A program made the translations under genes and the position numbers. Positions 17,213 through 26,093 of a stretch of DNA of 64,000 bases are shown here, in pieces (the first letter of the stretch is position 1; each line of letters begins with the position of its first letter). Below the pieces are notes generated by a model. That model did no database searches and was not told the DNA's origin. It saw only the letters and a list, made by a program, of their open reading frames with translations. The DNA comes from Microcoleus sp036705565. GTDB taxonomy: Bacteria > Cyanobacteriota > Cyanobacteriia > Cyanobacteriales > Microcoleaceae. The stretch lies in assembly GCA_036705565.1 (NCBI GenBank), contig JAUBUY010000022.1. One strand, given 5' to 3'.

Positions 17213-18445
17213 ATGTATTTGAAAACGCTGCACCTACGGCAGTTTCGGAACTACTTCGATCAAAAGGTAGCGTTTGACGCTCCCAAAACAATTTTAGTAG
17301 GAAATAACGCTCAAGGAAAATCTAACTTATTAGAAGCGGTAGAGTTGCTTTCTACACTAAAAAGCCACCGGGTAGGGCGCGATCGCGATTTAATACTCGA
17401 CTCAAAGCCGATCGGGCAAATTGATGCTACACTCGAACGTCAAACCGGAGCGATCGACTTAGCTTTAACTCTTCGCTCAGGGGCGCGTCGGACACTGAAG
17501 CTCAACGGTGAACCGCTGCGCCGCCATTTAGACTTTTTGAGCGTCTTAAATGTAGTGCAATTTTCTTGTTTGGATTTGGACTTAGTGCGGGGCGGGCCCG
17601 AAGGAAGGCGTAATTGGATCGATCGCCTAGTCATCCAGTTAGAACCGATTTACGCTCACATTTTGCAGCAGTACAACCAAATTTTGCGCCAGCGAAACGC
17701 TCTGTTGAAACGTTCTAAAGAAATCAGGAAAGCGGAATTTTCCGACAGTTTTGACAAGATGCGATTTATTGCACCCGAAAGTCCCGAACCAGAAAATACA
17801 GAAGACTTACCAATTCCCAATTCCCAATTCCCCATTCCCAGTTCAGAATTAGCTTTGTGGGACGCGCAGTTGGCGACAGCGGGCGCTCGCGTTATCCGCA
17901 GGCGCGATCGAATTTTGGAGCGTTTGATGCCTTTAGCTCGAAATTGGCACCGTTCAATTAGCGGTTCAGCAGAAATTTTAGATGTGAAATACGATGCTAA
18001 TATTGAAGTAAGTTCAGAATTTATCGCTAAAGACAATCTCGAAGGAGTGCGGCAAGCATTTTTAGAGAAAATTCAAAAAAGGGCGATCGCAGAACAGTTT
18101 CAAGGAACCACTTTAGTCGGCCCCCACCGCGACGACATTACATTTACCATTAACAATACCCCAGCTCGTCAATACGCATCCCAAGGTCAGCAGCGAACTC
18201 TGGTATTAGCATTAAAATTAGCCGAACTGCAGCTTATTGAAGAAGTCGTCGGCGAAGCGCCTTTACTGTTGCTCGACGACGTACTTGCAGAACTCGATCT
18301 GAGCCGCCAAAATCAACTTTTAGAAACAATTCAAGAACGATTTCAAACTCTGATTACTACAACTCACCTAGGCGCTTTTGATGCTCAGTGGCTGCGACAA
18401 ACCCAAATTCTCTCCGTCGTTGCCGGACAAATCAATCGATTTTAG
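17213..18445 (+). CDS. recF: DNA replication and repair protein RecF
   Basis: This 410-residue RecF is an ABC-type ATPase that loads RecA at single-strand gaps. Walker A is GNNAQGKS (30-37). The signature region is near ASQGQQRTLVLALKLAEL, and Walker B is LLLLDD (351-356). The length slightly exceeds the usual 360-385. The excess includes a segment around residues 199-212 (LPIPNSQFPIPSSE) encoded by heptamer repeats of the kind normally intergenic. It falls in the coiled arm between the two ATPase halves, where an insert is likely to be tolerated. Confidence 0.93.
   Translation: MYLKTLHLRQFRNYFDQKVAFDAPKTILVGNNAQGKSNLLEAVELLSTLKSHRVGRDRDLILDSKPIGQIDATLERQTGAIDLALTLRSGARRTLKLNGEPLRRHLDFLSVLNVVQFSCLDLDLVRGGPEGRRNWIDRLVIQLEPIYAHILQQYNQILRQRNALLKRSKEIRKAEFSDSFDKMRFIAPESPEPENTEDLPIPNSQFPIPSSELALWDAQLATAGARVIRRRDRILERLMPLARNWHRSISGSAEILDVKYDANIEVSSEFIAKDNLEGVRQAFLEKIQKRAIAEQFQGTTLVGPHRDDITFTINNTPARQYASQGQQRTLVLALKLAELQLIEEVVGEAPLLLLDDVLAELDLSRQNQLLETIQERFQTLITTTHLGAFDAQWLRQTQILSVVAGQINRF
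17808..17846 (+). repeat. 7-bp tandem repeat inside recF
   Basis: Four to five copies of CAATTCC/CCATTCC lie in frame within the recF coding sequence and encode a Pro/Asn/Ser-rich stretch. The same peptide theme, FPIPNSEYVIPS, appears in the PP2C phosphatase at 39346-39390. Confidence 0.85.
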
Positions 18446-18472
18446 ATTTTAGATTTTAGATTTTAGATTGAC
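18444..18472. repeat. 7-bp tandem repeat after recF
   Basis: Three to four copies of TTTTAGA lie at the recF stop codon, which is itself inside the first unit (CGATTTTAG). The same heptamer occurs at 25816-25845, 34624-34657 and, in variant form, at 33580-33626. Confidence 0.85.
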
Positions 18473-18589
18473 AAATTTTCTGTTTCATGGTATGAGAACA
18501 AAAAAAAGTAGAAAGTGGCATTATTACCTCAATTCGAGATAGGATAAAGGTTAATTTTGATTACCGCTTTCGCTTCCATTTTTGTAAAC

Positions 18590-18985
18590 CTTGTCAACGA
18601 CCCAGGTCTAAAGACACTGGGCTTCTAGCCTAAGACTTAAACCACAGTTGACCAGACTAAGTACCTCGCGTACTACGTTAACGGTAAGAGTTTAAAGACC
18701 TACCAAGGGATGCGAAGCTAGTTCCTTGCTCTAGAAATTTAGGATTAAACAGACTTATTGGGTTAAATCAGTGTCCTAGATATAGTACCGGCCGTTAACT
18801 TTGTCGAAGCTAACATTACCCCGAAAGGGAGGCTCATAAAAGAGCGAACATTATGCGTACAGGGTTGCGAAGTTTGAGATGGTAATTGTCCCATCGAAAG
18901 TACACTACAAAAGTACACCGAATCTAGCAATCCCAAGGCGGTAATGGAAAGATTCACGCCGGTTTCAACCGCCGAGTCGTTTCCC
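18590..18985 (+). ncRNA. highly structured RNA-like element, candidate IscB omega-RNA (HEARO-type)
   Basis: About 390 bases without a credible reading frame are packed with inverted repeats. These are CCCAGGTC-TAAA-GACACTGGG (18601-18621); GTAC-CTCGC-GTAC (18661-18673); a long-range pair GTTAACGG (18677-18684) with CCGTTAAC (18792-18799); AAGGGA...TTCCTT (18705-18726); CCCC-GAAA-GGG; GCTC-ATAAAA-GAGC; GATGG...CCATC; GTAC...GTAC; and GGCGGT...ACCGCC (18938-18973). The first hairpin resembles ends of IS200/IS605-type elements. Stand-alone HEARO RNAs, the omega-RNAs of IscB nucleases, are known in cyanobacteria. No IscB gene is present here. It ends about 45 bases before psb27. The identity is inferred from layout, and the orientation is judged from GNRA-like loops on the plus strand. 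Confidence 0.5.
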
Positions 18986-19030
18986 TCTCAGCACTCTTCG
19001 TGACTGAGTTTCCCACTTACCGAATTTTTT

Positions 19031-19429
19031 ATGAAGCATTACATTTCCCGTCTGTTAGCCCTGGTATTAGTTGTTGTCATCGGCGTAGCGGGCTGTACCA
19101 ATGTTCCCGCCACTCTGAGTGGAGATTATGGCCAAGACACATTAGCATTAGTGAACAGCTTGAGAACAGCGCTCACTTTGCCAGAGGGCACGCCGGAAAA
19201 AGCAGCCGCTCAAGCCAAGGCTCGCACGAGTATCAACGATTTTTTTGCTGAATACCGCCGCGATCCCGCTCTTACCAAGCTGGCCTCTTTCACGACAATG
19301 CGGACGGCATTAAACTCTTTGGCCGGACATTACAGTTCCTATCCAAACCGTCCCGTTCCTGAAAAATTGAAAAAGCGTCTTGAGTCAGAATTTCAGCAAG
19401 TAGAAGCTGCTCTTAACAGAGGAGCTTAA
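19031..19429 (+). CDS. psb27: photosystem II assembly lipoprotein Psb27
   Basis: This 132-residue lipoprotein has the signal MKHYISRLLALVLVVVIGVAGC with the lipobox VAGC, so Cys22 is the lipidated residue at the lumenal side. The mature part is the four-helix Psb27 domain, with DTLALVNSLRTALTLPE, INDFFAEYRRD, ALNSLAGHYSSYPNRPVP and LESEFQQVEAALNRGA. Psb27 binds CP43 during photosystem II assembly and repair. The structured element at 18590-18985 occupies its expected promoter or leader region. Confidence 0.92.
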   Translation: MKHYISRLLALVLVVVIGVAGCTNVPATLSGDYGQDTLALVNSLRTALTLPEGTPEKAAAQAKARTSINDFFAEYRRDPALTKLASFTTMRTALNSLAGHYSSYPNRPVPEKLKKRLESEFQQVEAALNRGA

Positions 19430-19526
19430 TCTCAAAATTTAGGATCGAGGATAAATTTCACTAATTCATCTTTCATCCTTGATATTTGAGTGTTAACAAT
19501 TTTTAGTAGAAATATCAACTGCTTTT

Positions 19527-19554
19527 AGCGCCCACTGTATTCAGGCGCTTTTTT
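19527..19554 (+). terminator. intrinsic terminator after psb27
   Basis: The stem AGCGCC/GGCGCT has an 11-base loop and is followed by six T. It lies about 100 bases after the psb27 stop. The remaining spacer to 19788 has no gene. Confidence 0.75.
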
Positions 19555-19788
19555 ATGCAGCAGTTAGGGAAAAAATACTGCAAAACCGTTTAATCGCGGA
19601 GTCTTGTCTTACCCGATCGCCTTTATTGAATTTAAATAGCCGCCAGATAGAATTTGCACTGTGCGATCGACTTGTGCCATAACTAAGTCAACAGAAAAAA
19701 GTAGAAAATTTGTAGCTGCTTGTGGAGCGCGATCGCAAAAATGCGATAGCCACCCAATTTAAACCAGAAAACCCCATTCAATTCTCCC

Positions 19789-21432
19789 ATGAAAATTGCA
19801 CCAACTCGCATCGCGAATTTTCAACACCAGCGACGCTTTTTAAGTGCGGTAACTGCTGTTTTAACCAGTAGCATCATCAGCCAGCTTGTTTGGCCGTTTA
19901 TCGGAAATCAACCAGCTTTTGCCCAAACATCAGCCTATTGCCAATTATCCCCAGAACAGGTCAATCAAAAAGAAGACTTGCGCCGCGCCGCGCTGTCGGG
20001 AAAACGGGAATCTCAGCAAGCATATTTTGCTGTTTTGAACAAACACGCGCGGGAAATAGCAGAATGCCGTAAAAAAACTTGGCCCGAAACCCAAGCAGTT
20101 TGGCTGCGTTTGTATCCCTGCGATGTCAGACCCGGAGAACTCGATCGAGTATTAGACAAAGTTGTGAATAAAGGCTACAACCAAGTCTATGTCGAAGTGT
20201 TTTACGATGGTCAAGTGCTTCTCCCAGTTGCAGACAATCCTACGGCTTGGCCTTCTGTTGTGAGAAATCGCGGTTACGAGAAATACGACTTGTTAGAAAG
20301 GGCGATCGCCAAAGGCAAACAACGAGGTTTAAAAGTTTACGCCTGGTTATTTACCATGAACTTTGGCTATAGCTATGCTCAGCGTCCAGACAGACAGCAA
20401 ACCCTCGCTATCAACGGTAAAAATCAGACAAGTTTAATAGTAAGCGAAGACGCAGCAATTAACCAGGACTTCGGAGAAGTTCCGGGCAATCAAGCCTTTA
20501 TCGATCCGTACAACCCACAAGCACGGCAAGACTATACTTTGTTAGTAAATCAAATAGTCAAGCGCAAGCCCCAAGGAATGTTATTCGACTACATTCGCTA
20601 TCTAAGGGGCATCGGGCCCGCTTCAGTTGCTACCAAAGTTCAAGACTTGTGGATTTACGGCCCAGCATCGCAGCAAGTTCTTTTGCAGCGGGCTAGCAAT
20701 CAGCAAGGGCGAGATTTAATTCAGCGATATTTGACTAAGGGATTTATCAATCCTAATGACGTTCAAGCAGTAGTCAAACAGTATCCAACTGAGCGAGAAC
20801 CTCTTTGGCAGGGTCGAATTCCGCAGGCGATGTCAGTAGCAACTCCACCTTCTAGAAGCCAGAATGCCGCATCAAGATCGGCCTCAACAAATCCCGCCCC
20901 TAACAAGCCAAACCCTGCAACTCCCACACCAAAACCGACACCGCGGCTTCCCGATACCGGCACTCTGCAAAAAGACCTGTGGAAACTGAGTGTTGCTCAC
21001 GCCGTTCAAGGGATTTTAGATTTTTTTGGACTAGCTATTCAGCCAGCTCAAAGGATGGGAATTCCTGTAGGAGCAGTGTTTTTTCCTACTGCAAATCAAG
21101 CGATAAATCAAGGGGGATATGATTCGAGATTGCAGCCTTGGGACAGCTTTCCGGCTGCCGTAGAATTCCACGCCATGTCTTACGGAAATTGCGGGGATGT
21201 AAGCTGCATTGTCCCACAAGTGCAGCGGACTGTAAGTTTAGCGCCTCCGGGAGCAAAAATCATTCCTGCCATTGCTGGAGATTGGGGAAAACCTCTCAAA
21301 AATCGACCGTCTTTGGAGATTCAAATGGCGGCAATTCGCTCGGCGACTCCGCAAATTAATGCGGTAAGTCATTTTGCTTTTGGGTGGCAAGAACCGGAGG
21401 ATGAAAGGGCGCGGCAAACTTGCCGATTGTAG
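19789..21432 (+). CDS. secreted GHL10-type (family 10 glycosyl hydrolase-like) protein
   Basis: This 547-residue exported protein has a signal peptide that ends near PAFAQ (residue 45). The catalytic-type barrel begins WPETQAVWLRLYPCDVRPGELD and includes GYNQVYVEVFYDGQVLLPV, KGKQRGLKVYAWLFTMNFGY, RQDYTLLVNQIVKR and GMLFDYIRY. These blocks fit the GHL10 (DUF187-like) fold. A Pro/Thr/Asn-rich linker lies around residues 350-390. The second half ends in GDWGKPLKNRP and AVSHFAFGWQEPED. The natural substrate is not known for this family; cell-wall or exopolysaccharide glycans are plausible (inference). Confidence 0.8.
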   Translation: MKIAPTRIANFQHQRRFLSAVTAVLTSSIISQLVWPFIGNQPAFAQTSAYCQLSPEQVNQKEDLRRAALSGKRESQQAYFAVLNKHAREIAECRKKTWPETQAVWLRLYPCDVRPGELDRVLDKVVNKGYNQVYVEVFYDGQVLLPVADNPTAWPSVVRNRGYEKYDLLERAIAKGKQRGLKVYAWLFTMNFGYSYAQRPDRQQTLAINGKNQTSLIVSEDAAINQDFGEVPGNQAFIDPYNPQARQDYTLLVNQIVKRKPQGMLFDYIRYLRGIGPASVATKVQDLWIYGPASQQVLLQRASNQQGRDLIQRYLTKGFINPNDVQAVVKQYPTEREPLWQGRIPQAMSVATPPSRSQNAASRSASTNPAPNKPNPATPTPKPTPRLPDTGTLQKDLWKLSVAHAVQGILDFFGLAIQPAQRMGIPVGAVFFPTANQAINQGGYDSRLQPWDSFPAAVEFHAMSYGNCGDVSCIVPQVQRTVSLAPPGAKIIPAIAGDWGKPLKNRPSLEIQMAAIRSATPQINAVSHFAFGWQEPEDERARQTCRL

Positions 21433-21857
21433 ATATATTCCTGGACGAAAAGGGTGTCATCATCTTGTTTTATGGTTGCGGAGCCTAAAAGCGTAGATTT
21501 TGGATCAATAAACCGGGTTTTTCTATCGGAATCGGCTGCGAACCACGATTGATTTGCCTAAAAAAACCCGGTTTTTGCCTCAGTATTGATTGAGTGCGAT
21601 CGACCTTTTGCAAAAAAAATAATTTACCCAACTTTTAAGCTAGCTGAACAATCAGGCATAATGAGATTGTTCAAAAATTGCTGGAAATGCAAGCGGGACA
21701 AAAACAGCGAATTGCCGATCGCAAATCCCAATGAACAGACATCTGGGCCAAATTAACTTACTCAGAATTTCATCTGCGTTCATTTGCGTTCATCTGCGGT
21801 TAAAAATCCAAATTCTGCTAAACTTATTAATAACCATAAAAGCCTTGCTTAATCATA
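21433..21857. other. intergenic spacer with AAACCCGGTTTT inverted repeats
   Basis: No gene is seen in these 425 bases. Arms AAACCGGGTTTTT (about 21511) and AAAAAACCCGGTTTTT (about 21560) face each other across 40 bases. The same arms recur at 23838-23871 and 45208-45271, so this is a dispersed palindromic repeat that may also end transcription. The right half holds phrases such as TCATCTGCGTTCATTTGCG. Confidence 0.65.
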
Positions 21858-22481
21858 ATGCAAAAAGTACAAGCAAGAGATATCAACCTCCGCTATCTAA
21901 TCGATAACTTCGGTTTACAGCGAGTTCGCAACAGCGAATTTTTCCGAGAATGGCAAGAAAACTTACCCGAAGTAACCGACTCAGAAAAACAATTGCTCGA
22001 TCGCGTCCAAGACATATACTTCAACTTGGTAGACAACCCGCCTGTATTGGAAAATGCAGTCAAGCTAACAATCATCAGCCCCATTTTGTTTATTGCCGGT
22101 CTGTATGAGTCTCCTTTTCAAGTCAAAGCCGAAAAGTCGATCGCAATTCAAGAGGAAGACGAAGGCAGAATCATCGAAGGCAGAATAGATATTTTAATTA
22201 TGAAAGCAAACTTGTGGGTGACAGTAATAGAATCCAAACAACTTTCGTTTTCAACAGACGAAGCAATCGCACAACTCCTGACATATATGCTGGCATATCC
22301 GAACCCAGAAAATCCTACTTTTGGAATTATTTCCACAGGTGCTAACTTCAATTTTGTCAAGTTAGTTAGAGGCGAAACTCCCCAGTATGCGCGATCGGCT
22401 GAATTTGTTATTTCCAATTCCGGCAATGAATTGTACCGCGTTTTGCTGATTTTAAAACGCCTGAGTCAACTGCCAGACTAG
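21858..22481 (+). CDS. type I restriction HsdR-N-like PD-(D/E)XK protein
   Basis: This 207-residue stand-alone protein resembles the N-terminal nuclease domain of type I restriction R subunits and related cyanobacterial orphans. The catalytic core reads EGRIDILIMKANLWVTVIESKQ, giving D-x(n)-E-x-K at about residues 110-127. It is preceded by the helix NAVKLTIISPILFIAGLYESPF and followed by AIAQLLTYMLAYP. No methylase or specificity subunit is near. Such orphans are common in cyanobacteria and their role is not established. Confidence 0.75.
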   Translation: MQKVQARDINLRYLIDNFGLQRVRNSEFFREWQENLPEVTDSEKQLLDRVQDIYFNLVDNPPVLENAVKLTIISPILFIAGLYESPFQVKAEKSIAIQEEDEGRIIEGRIDILIMKANLWVTVIESKQLSFSTDEAIAQLLTYMLAYPNPENPTFGIISTGANFNFVKLVRGETPQYARSAEFVISNSGNELYRVLLILKRLSQLPD

Positions 22482-22554
22482 CAATAAAAGCCATTTTGAG
22501 TTATCTTTCAAAACAGACAATCTCTAATATCTCAAATTTCAAACTAATGTGAGC

Positions 22555-23832
22555 ATGGTAAATTACTGGATAGTCGGCGCTGTGGCAATAGCTTCTGTCT
22601 GCTGGGCAGAAATAATACGAGACTTTTATCACGTCGTGTCCCATTATTGGGCACCGCTGCAAAAGCTGCACACTTGGCATCACCGCGTTTTCCGCCCGAA
22701 TTTGACCCCCGTCAGCGAGACAATTTACAAGCAAGCACACTGGCGTCACGACGTGCCCGAAGGTGCGGCGATGATGGTTTTAGGCTTGTTGCTGTGGGTT
22801 GTAGCTTATTTTGGGCTGCCGGAATATCACTGGGGTGCAGCAGCCGGTTGTATTTATACTTTAGGCTTTTTGTTGAGCGCGATCGCCCGCGGGTGCGGCA
22901 TCAAAGGCGCAGACGAATTAACAGACATCACCCACCAACCGGGAGACTTCCTTACTCCCCCTGGCAAGTGGTTAGTTAATAAACCTTATCACTGGCGGCA
23001 TCACTTCGACAATCAAAATGCTTACTATTGCGGTACTTTCACCTTAATAGATAAACTTATGGGTACAGCACTTTCTCTCAAAGGCAAAACTGTAGCCGTC
23101 ACCGGTGCATCGGGAACTTTAGGACGTTTGCTACTCAAACACCTGCACAAAGCTGGTGCAAAAGTGATCGCCCTCTCATCGGGAAATGAGGAAATTACTT
23201 TGGATGTAGACGGCGAAAATTTACCTGTAAAAACCGTAACTTGGCAAGCTGGCCAAGAGGCAGACTTAGCCCTATTGTTAGAAAAAATCGATATTCTCGT
23301 CATTAATCACGGGATTAACGTACAGGGAGAAAGAACAGGAGAGGCGATCGCAAACTCATACGAAATTAACACTTTTTCCGCGTGGCGGCTGATGGAACTC
23401 TTTTTCTTAACAGTCCGCACTAACGAAAACATCGCTTGCAAAGAAGTCTGGATCAACACTTCCGAAGCAGAAGTAATTCCCGCTGTCAGTCCCCTGTACG
23501 AACTCAGCAAGCGCGCCCTGGGAGATTTAGTCACCCTGCGCCGGCTAGACGCACCCTGCATCGTTCGCAAACTGATTTTAGGGCCGTTTAAAAGCAACTT
23601 AAACCCGATCGGCATCATGTCTCCCGACTGGGTAGCGCAGCAAGTTGTCAAACAAGCTAAAGCTGATGCCCGCAATATCATCGTGACAATTAATCCTTTG
23701 ACTTTTATCGTTTTTCCAGTCAAAGAGTTTTTTGTTTCCCTCTACTTCCAAATTTTCAGCCGGAAAGCGATTTCAGAGATTAAAGCAGTGGCGACATCGG
23801 AAAAATCTAGCGTTGAATCTAAGATTAATTGA
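22555..23832 (+). CDS. bifunctional sterol desaturase-like / short-chain dehydrogenase protein
   Basis: This 425-residue fusion has two parts. The N-terminal part (about 1-170) is a membrane fatty acid hydroxylase/desaturase-like domain with hydrophobic helices and His clusters: HVVSHYW, HTWHHRVF and YHWRHHFDN. The C-terminal part (about 178-400) is a short-chain dehydrogenase with the Rossmann motif VTGASGTLG, DILVINHGIN and the catalytic YELSK. Fusions of this kind are annotated in many cyanobacteria; the substrate is unknown but probably lipid or sterol-like. An in-frame GTG six bases upstream (22549) is an alternative start. A GAAACCCGGTTT hairpin (23838-23871) follows as a possible terminator. 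Confidence 0.85.
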   Translation: MVNYWIVGAVAIASVCWAEIIRDFYHVVSHYWAPLQKLHTWHHRVFRPNLTPVSETIYKQAHWRHDVPEGAAMMVLGLLLWVVAYFGLPEYHWGAAAGCIYTLGFLLSAIARGCGIKGADELTDITHQPGDFLTPPGKWLVNKPYHWRHHFDNQNAYYCGTFTLIDKLMGTALSLKGKTVAVTGASGTLGRLLLKHLHKAGAKVIALSSGNEEITLDVDGENLPVKTVTWQAGQEADLALLLEKIDILVINHGINVQGERTGEAIANSYEINTFSAWRLMELFFLTVRTNENIACKEVWINTSEAEVIPAVSPLYELSKRALGDLVTLRRLDAPCIVRKLILGPFKSNLNPIGIMSPDWVAQQVVKQAKADARNIIVTINPLTFIVFPVKEFFVSLYFQIFSRKAISEIKAVATSEKSSVESKIN

Positions 23833-23837
23833 CAAAA

Positions 23838-23871
23838 AAGAAACCCGGTTTTTTAGATAAACCGGGTTTCT
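23838..23871. terminator. hairpin of the AAACCCGG repeat family
   Basis: The perfect arms GAAACCCGGTTT and AAACCGGGTTTC are separated by the short loop TTTAGAT. They lie just after the desaturase-SDR stop. It matches the dispersed repeat at 21505-21570 and 45208-45271, so it may be a repeat co-opted as a terminator. Confidence 0.6.
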
Positions 23872-23990
23872 AACTTGGTTCTAACTTGGGATGTAATACC
23901 AAATTCGGCTTTAATACCCCTTTTATTCTTTAGTCGCTCTCTGCCGTGACCAAAGTTTGTGTAGGATAGCTTTTAACCGCTGAGTCTTAT

Positions 23991-24590
23991 TTAATTACTA
24001 ACCTCAGCCATTTCAATCACGCGGCCATCGTAATCCTTGACCAAAAAATTCAGCGGCTTTTCCCGGCGAATTTTATAACTAATGCCGCGAGTTTGTACCC
24101 TCATCAATAGCTGATCCAAACAATCGCGATCGAAACAAACGTGACGCGGACGATTTTTTTCCCCTGCACCGGCCCCGCTAATAATGTGCAGTTGGGTATT
24201 TTTCATCAACTGATACCACAAACCATCGGGACTCCCCATCGTTTGAGAGCTCGCTGCCCTCCCGACATTCGGCGACAAATACAGCGGATCAATACCTGTT
24301 GTGCCCAAAGTTTGCTCGTAATTGTAGTAGTAGTGCAGTGGCACTTCTGCTACGGGCAGGTTTAGCATACCTTCATAGAACTCCCTCGCTTGTCCGAGAT
24401 CCGATACCATCACCGTGTGTACCTTCGGAGCACTGGTGAGAAACATCCACATCGCCCCCGCATAGGCGGCCAGCAGCATCACCATAATCCCTTGAGTCGA
24501 AAACAAGCTGTCAAGGGGCAGGAACGGCAAAAAAGAGCTCAAGTACAAAGGCCGAAGTCCAAAAGCAATAAAACTAACTGCTAGAGTCAT
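23991..24590 (-). CDS. VOC (glyoxalase/bleomycin-resistance-like) protein with N-terminal membrane segments
   Basis: In this 199-residue protein, residues 1-52 are hydrophobic and probably form two membrane helices (LAVSFIAFGLRPLYLSSFLPFL and GIMVMLLAAYAGAMWMFLT). The rest is a single vicinal-oxygen-chelate domain: KVHTVMVSDLGQAREFYEGMLNLPVAE, PRHVCFDRDCLDQLL and FLVKDYDGRVIEMAE. The acidic E near the end of the last strand and H58 are candidate metal ligands. Membrane anchoring is unusual for VOC proteins. The substrate is unknown. Confidence 0.78.
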   Translation of the reverse strand: MTLAVSFIAFGLRPLYLSSFLPFLPLDSLFSTQGIMVMLLAAYAGAMWMFLTSAPKVHTVMVSDLGQAREFYEGMLNLPVAEVPLHYYYNYEQTLGTTGIDPLYLSPNVGRAASSQTMGSPDGLWYQLMKNTQLHIISGAGAGEKNRPRHVCFDRDCLDQLLMRVQTRGISYKIRREKPLNFLVKDYDGRVIEMAEVSN

Positions 24591-24709
24591 GAATTATAAG
24601 AAAGGTAAACAACGAAATTTATCAAGATTGCAGTCGCGATCGCCCGCGAGACTTAAACTATTAGCTTAGCCATCTATGTTAGCAAAAACTAGCGGTTAGG
24701 CCCTACCCG

Positions 24710-25114
24710 ATGAAAGTCTTTGTCTATGGCACTCTCAAACCCGGGGAGTGCAACTACCTCCGCTACTGCGAAGGAAAAGTTGTGGATGCTTGCCCCGCGA
24801 TCGCCCGCGGTCAACTTTTTGCGCTGCCGATCGGCTATCCTGCGATGATGGCCGGAGATGGCACAGTCTGCGGTTTTCTCCTCTGTTTCGCAAATTCGGC
24901 TATTTTGGACGATTTAGACCGATTGGAAGACTATCATCCGCTGCGGGAACCGACACAAAACGAATATCAACGGCAGGAAATTGAAATCTTCGATCGACAC
25001 CTCAAACCTTTAGGCACGGCTTGGGCATACTTCATGTTACCCGATCGCGTCCGTTCCCTAGGAGGCATCTGGCTGCCCCACGGCAGGTGGGAAAATCGGT
25101 TTTTCACCAAATAA
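24710..25114 (+). CDS. gamma-glutamylcyclotransferase (AIG2/GGCT-like) family protein
   Basis: This 134-residue protein has the family start VFVYGTLKPGE (3-13). It also has the middle strand RGQLFALPIGYPAMM, the conserved acidic region LDDLDRLEDYHP, and the aromatic end AWAYFML. Members cleave gamma-glutamyl-amine linkages or act on glutathione-derived peptides. The substrate here is not shown. It stands alone, and the next gene is convergent, 20 bases away. Confidence 0.82.
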   Translation: MKVFVYGTLKPGECNYLRYCEGKVVDACPAIARGQLFALPIGYPAMMAGDGTVCGFLLCFANSAILDDLDRLEDYHPLREPTQNEYQRQEIEIFDRHLKPLGTAWAYFMLPDRVRSLGGIWLPHGRWENRFFTK

Positions 25115-25134
25115 AGTGGTTAATGCCGATGAGC

Positions 25135-26008
25135 TTAGGAAATAGCCCTTGCAGTGCGATTCGGCGGCTCGAACCTGTAACCGTAACCCCGAATTGTTTT
25201 AATAAACTGCGACGCATTAGCATCAACTTGAATCATTTTCTTGCGAATCTGACCGATATGTACGCTAACAACGTTCTCTTCTCCTGTGTCGTTGCAGTTC
25301 CACCCCCAGATTTTTTCGATTAGCTGTTGGCGACTCCAAGATTGATTGGAATGACTAGCCAAAAAATACAAAATATTAAATTCCAAGGCTGTTAACTTGA
25401 TAGTGCGATCGTTGAGTGTTGCTTCCCGACGCGCTGAATCGATCGCGAACTGATCGAATACAATACGTGATGAAGTGACAGGCCTCATCCGTCTCAACAC
25501 AACTTCTATACGAATTGCCAACTCCGCCAAACCAAAGGGTTTGCAGATATAGTCATCAGCACCTGCAGACAGGACTTTAATTTTATCACCTTCGTCTGTG
25601 CGGCTGCTTAGCATAATCACAAAAACATTAGTACGGCGCTGCATTTCCTGGCAGAGGTGATAGCCTGTAGTATCCGGCAAATTCCAATCAAGAACGACTA
25701 GCAGTGGCTTTAATTTCTCAAACAATGTTAAAGCCGTCTCGCCATCTGCTGCCGAATCTACTTGATATTTCTGATTTAAAAAGCGATGAACTAGAGTGCG
25801 GATGGATGAGTCACTCGATTTTAGATTTTAGATTTTAGATTTTAGAATTGAAGCATTGAAGCATTGACTTGCGCGAGATAAATACGTTCGGCAAGTTTCA
25901 TCGAATACAGGTTTTTTATTTCTGGACTGATGAATCCGGGGGCTTGTATCCTGGATGCTTTCGGTCATCATCCACAACGAGAATCTTGGGAGTAGTATCA
26001 GTAGTCAT
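25135..26008 (-). pseudogene. OmpR-type response regulator, receiver domain split by a 154-bp insertion
   Basis: From the ATG at 26008 the minus strand reads MTTDTTPKILVVDDD, a normal receiver start. The frame then enters foreign DNA and stops at TAA after 16 more codons. Past the insertion the receiver resumes as SSIRTLVHRFLNQKYQV and continues through LVVLDWNLPD (phospho-Asp), IMLSSRTDEG and ICKPFGLAEL to an intact Trans_reg_C winged helix (LTALEFNILYFLASHSNQSWSRQQL, FIKTIRGYGYRFEP). A shorter product could start at the ATG at 25725, but it would lack the first strand and the acidic pair, so it could not be regulated normally. Without the insert the gene would encode about 240 residues. Confidence 0.88.
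25814..25967. mobile_element. 154-bp miniature insertion inside the response regulator
   Basis: The boundaries are set by the interrupted reading frame and a 4-bp direct repeat, GTCA, at 25810-25813 and 25964-25967. The insert starts with TTTTAGA heptamers and ends with the phrase CCGGGGGCTTGTATCC. A related copy lies at 33498-33630 in the opposite orientation (CAAGCCCCCGGATTTATCC, ATTTATCTCGCGCAAGTC, then AAAATCC heptamers). It has no coding capacity. Confidence 0.8.
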
Positions 26009-26093
26009 CACCAAAAAGTTTCTTTCTTTTGTCAATTTCAACCGGGCAATTAAAGAACAGCTTTAGTGAAGCGAAAATCCCAGGTCGTTCCAA

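Noticed and set aside
18763..18957. 64-codon minus-strand frame inside the structured element
   Set aside because: It covers several RNA-like hairpins and shows no protein family; the non-coding reading explains the sequence better.
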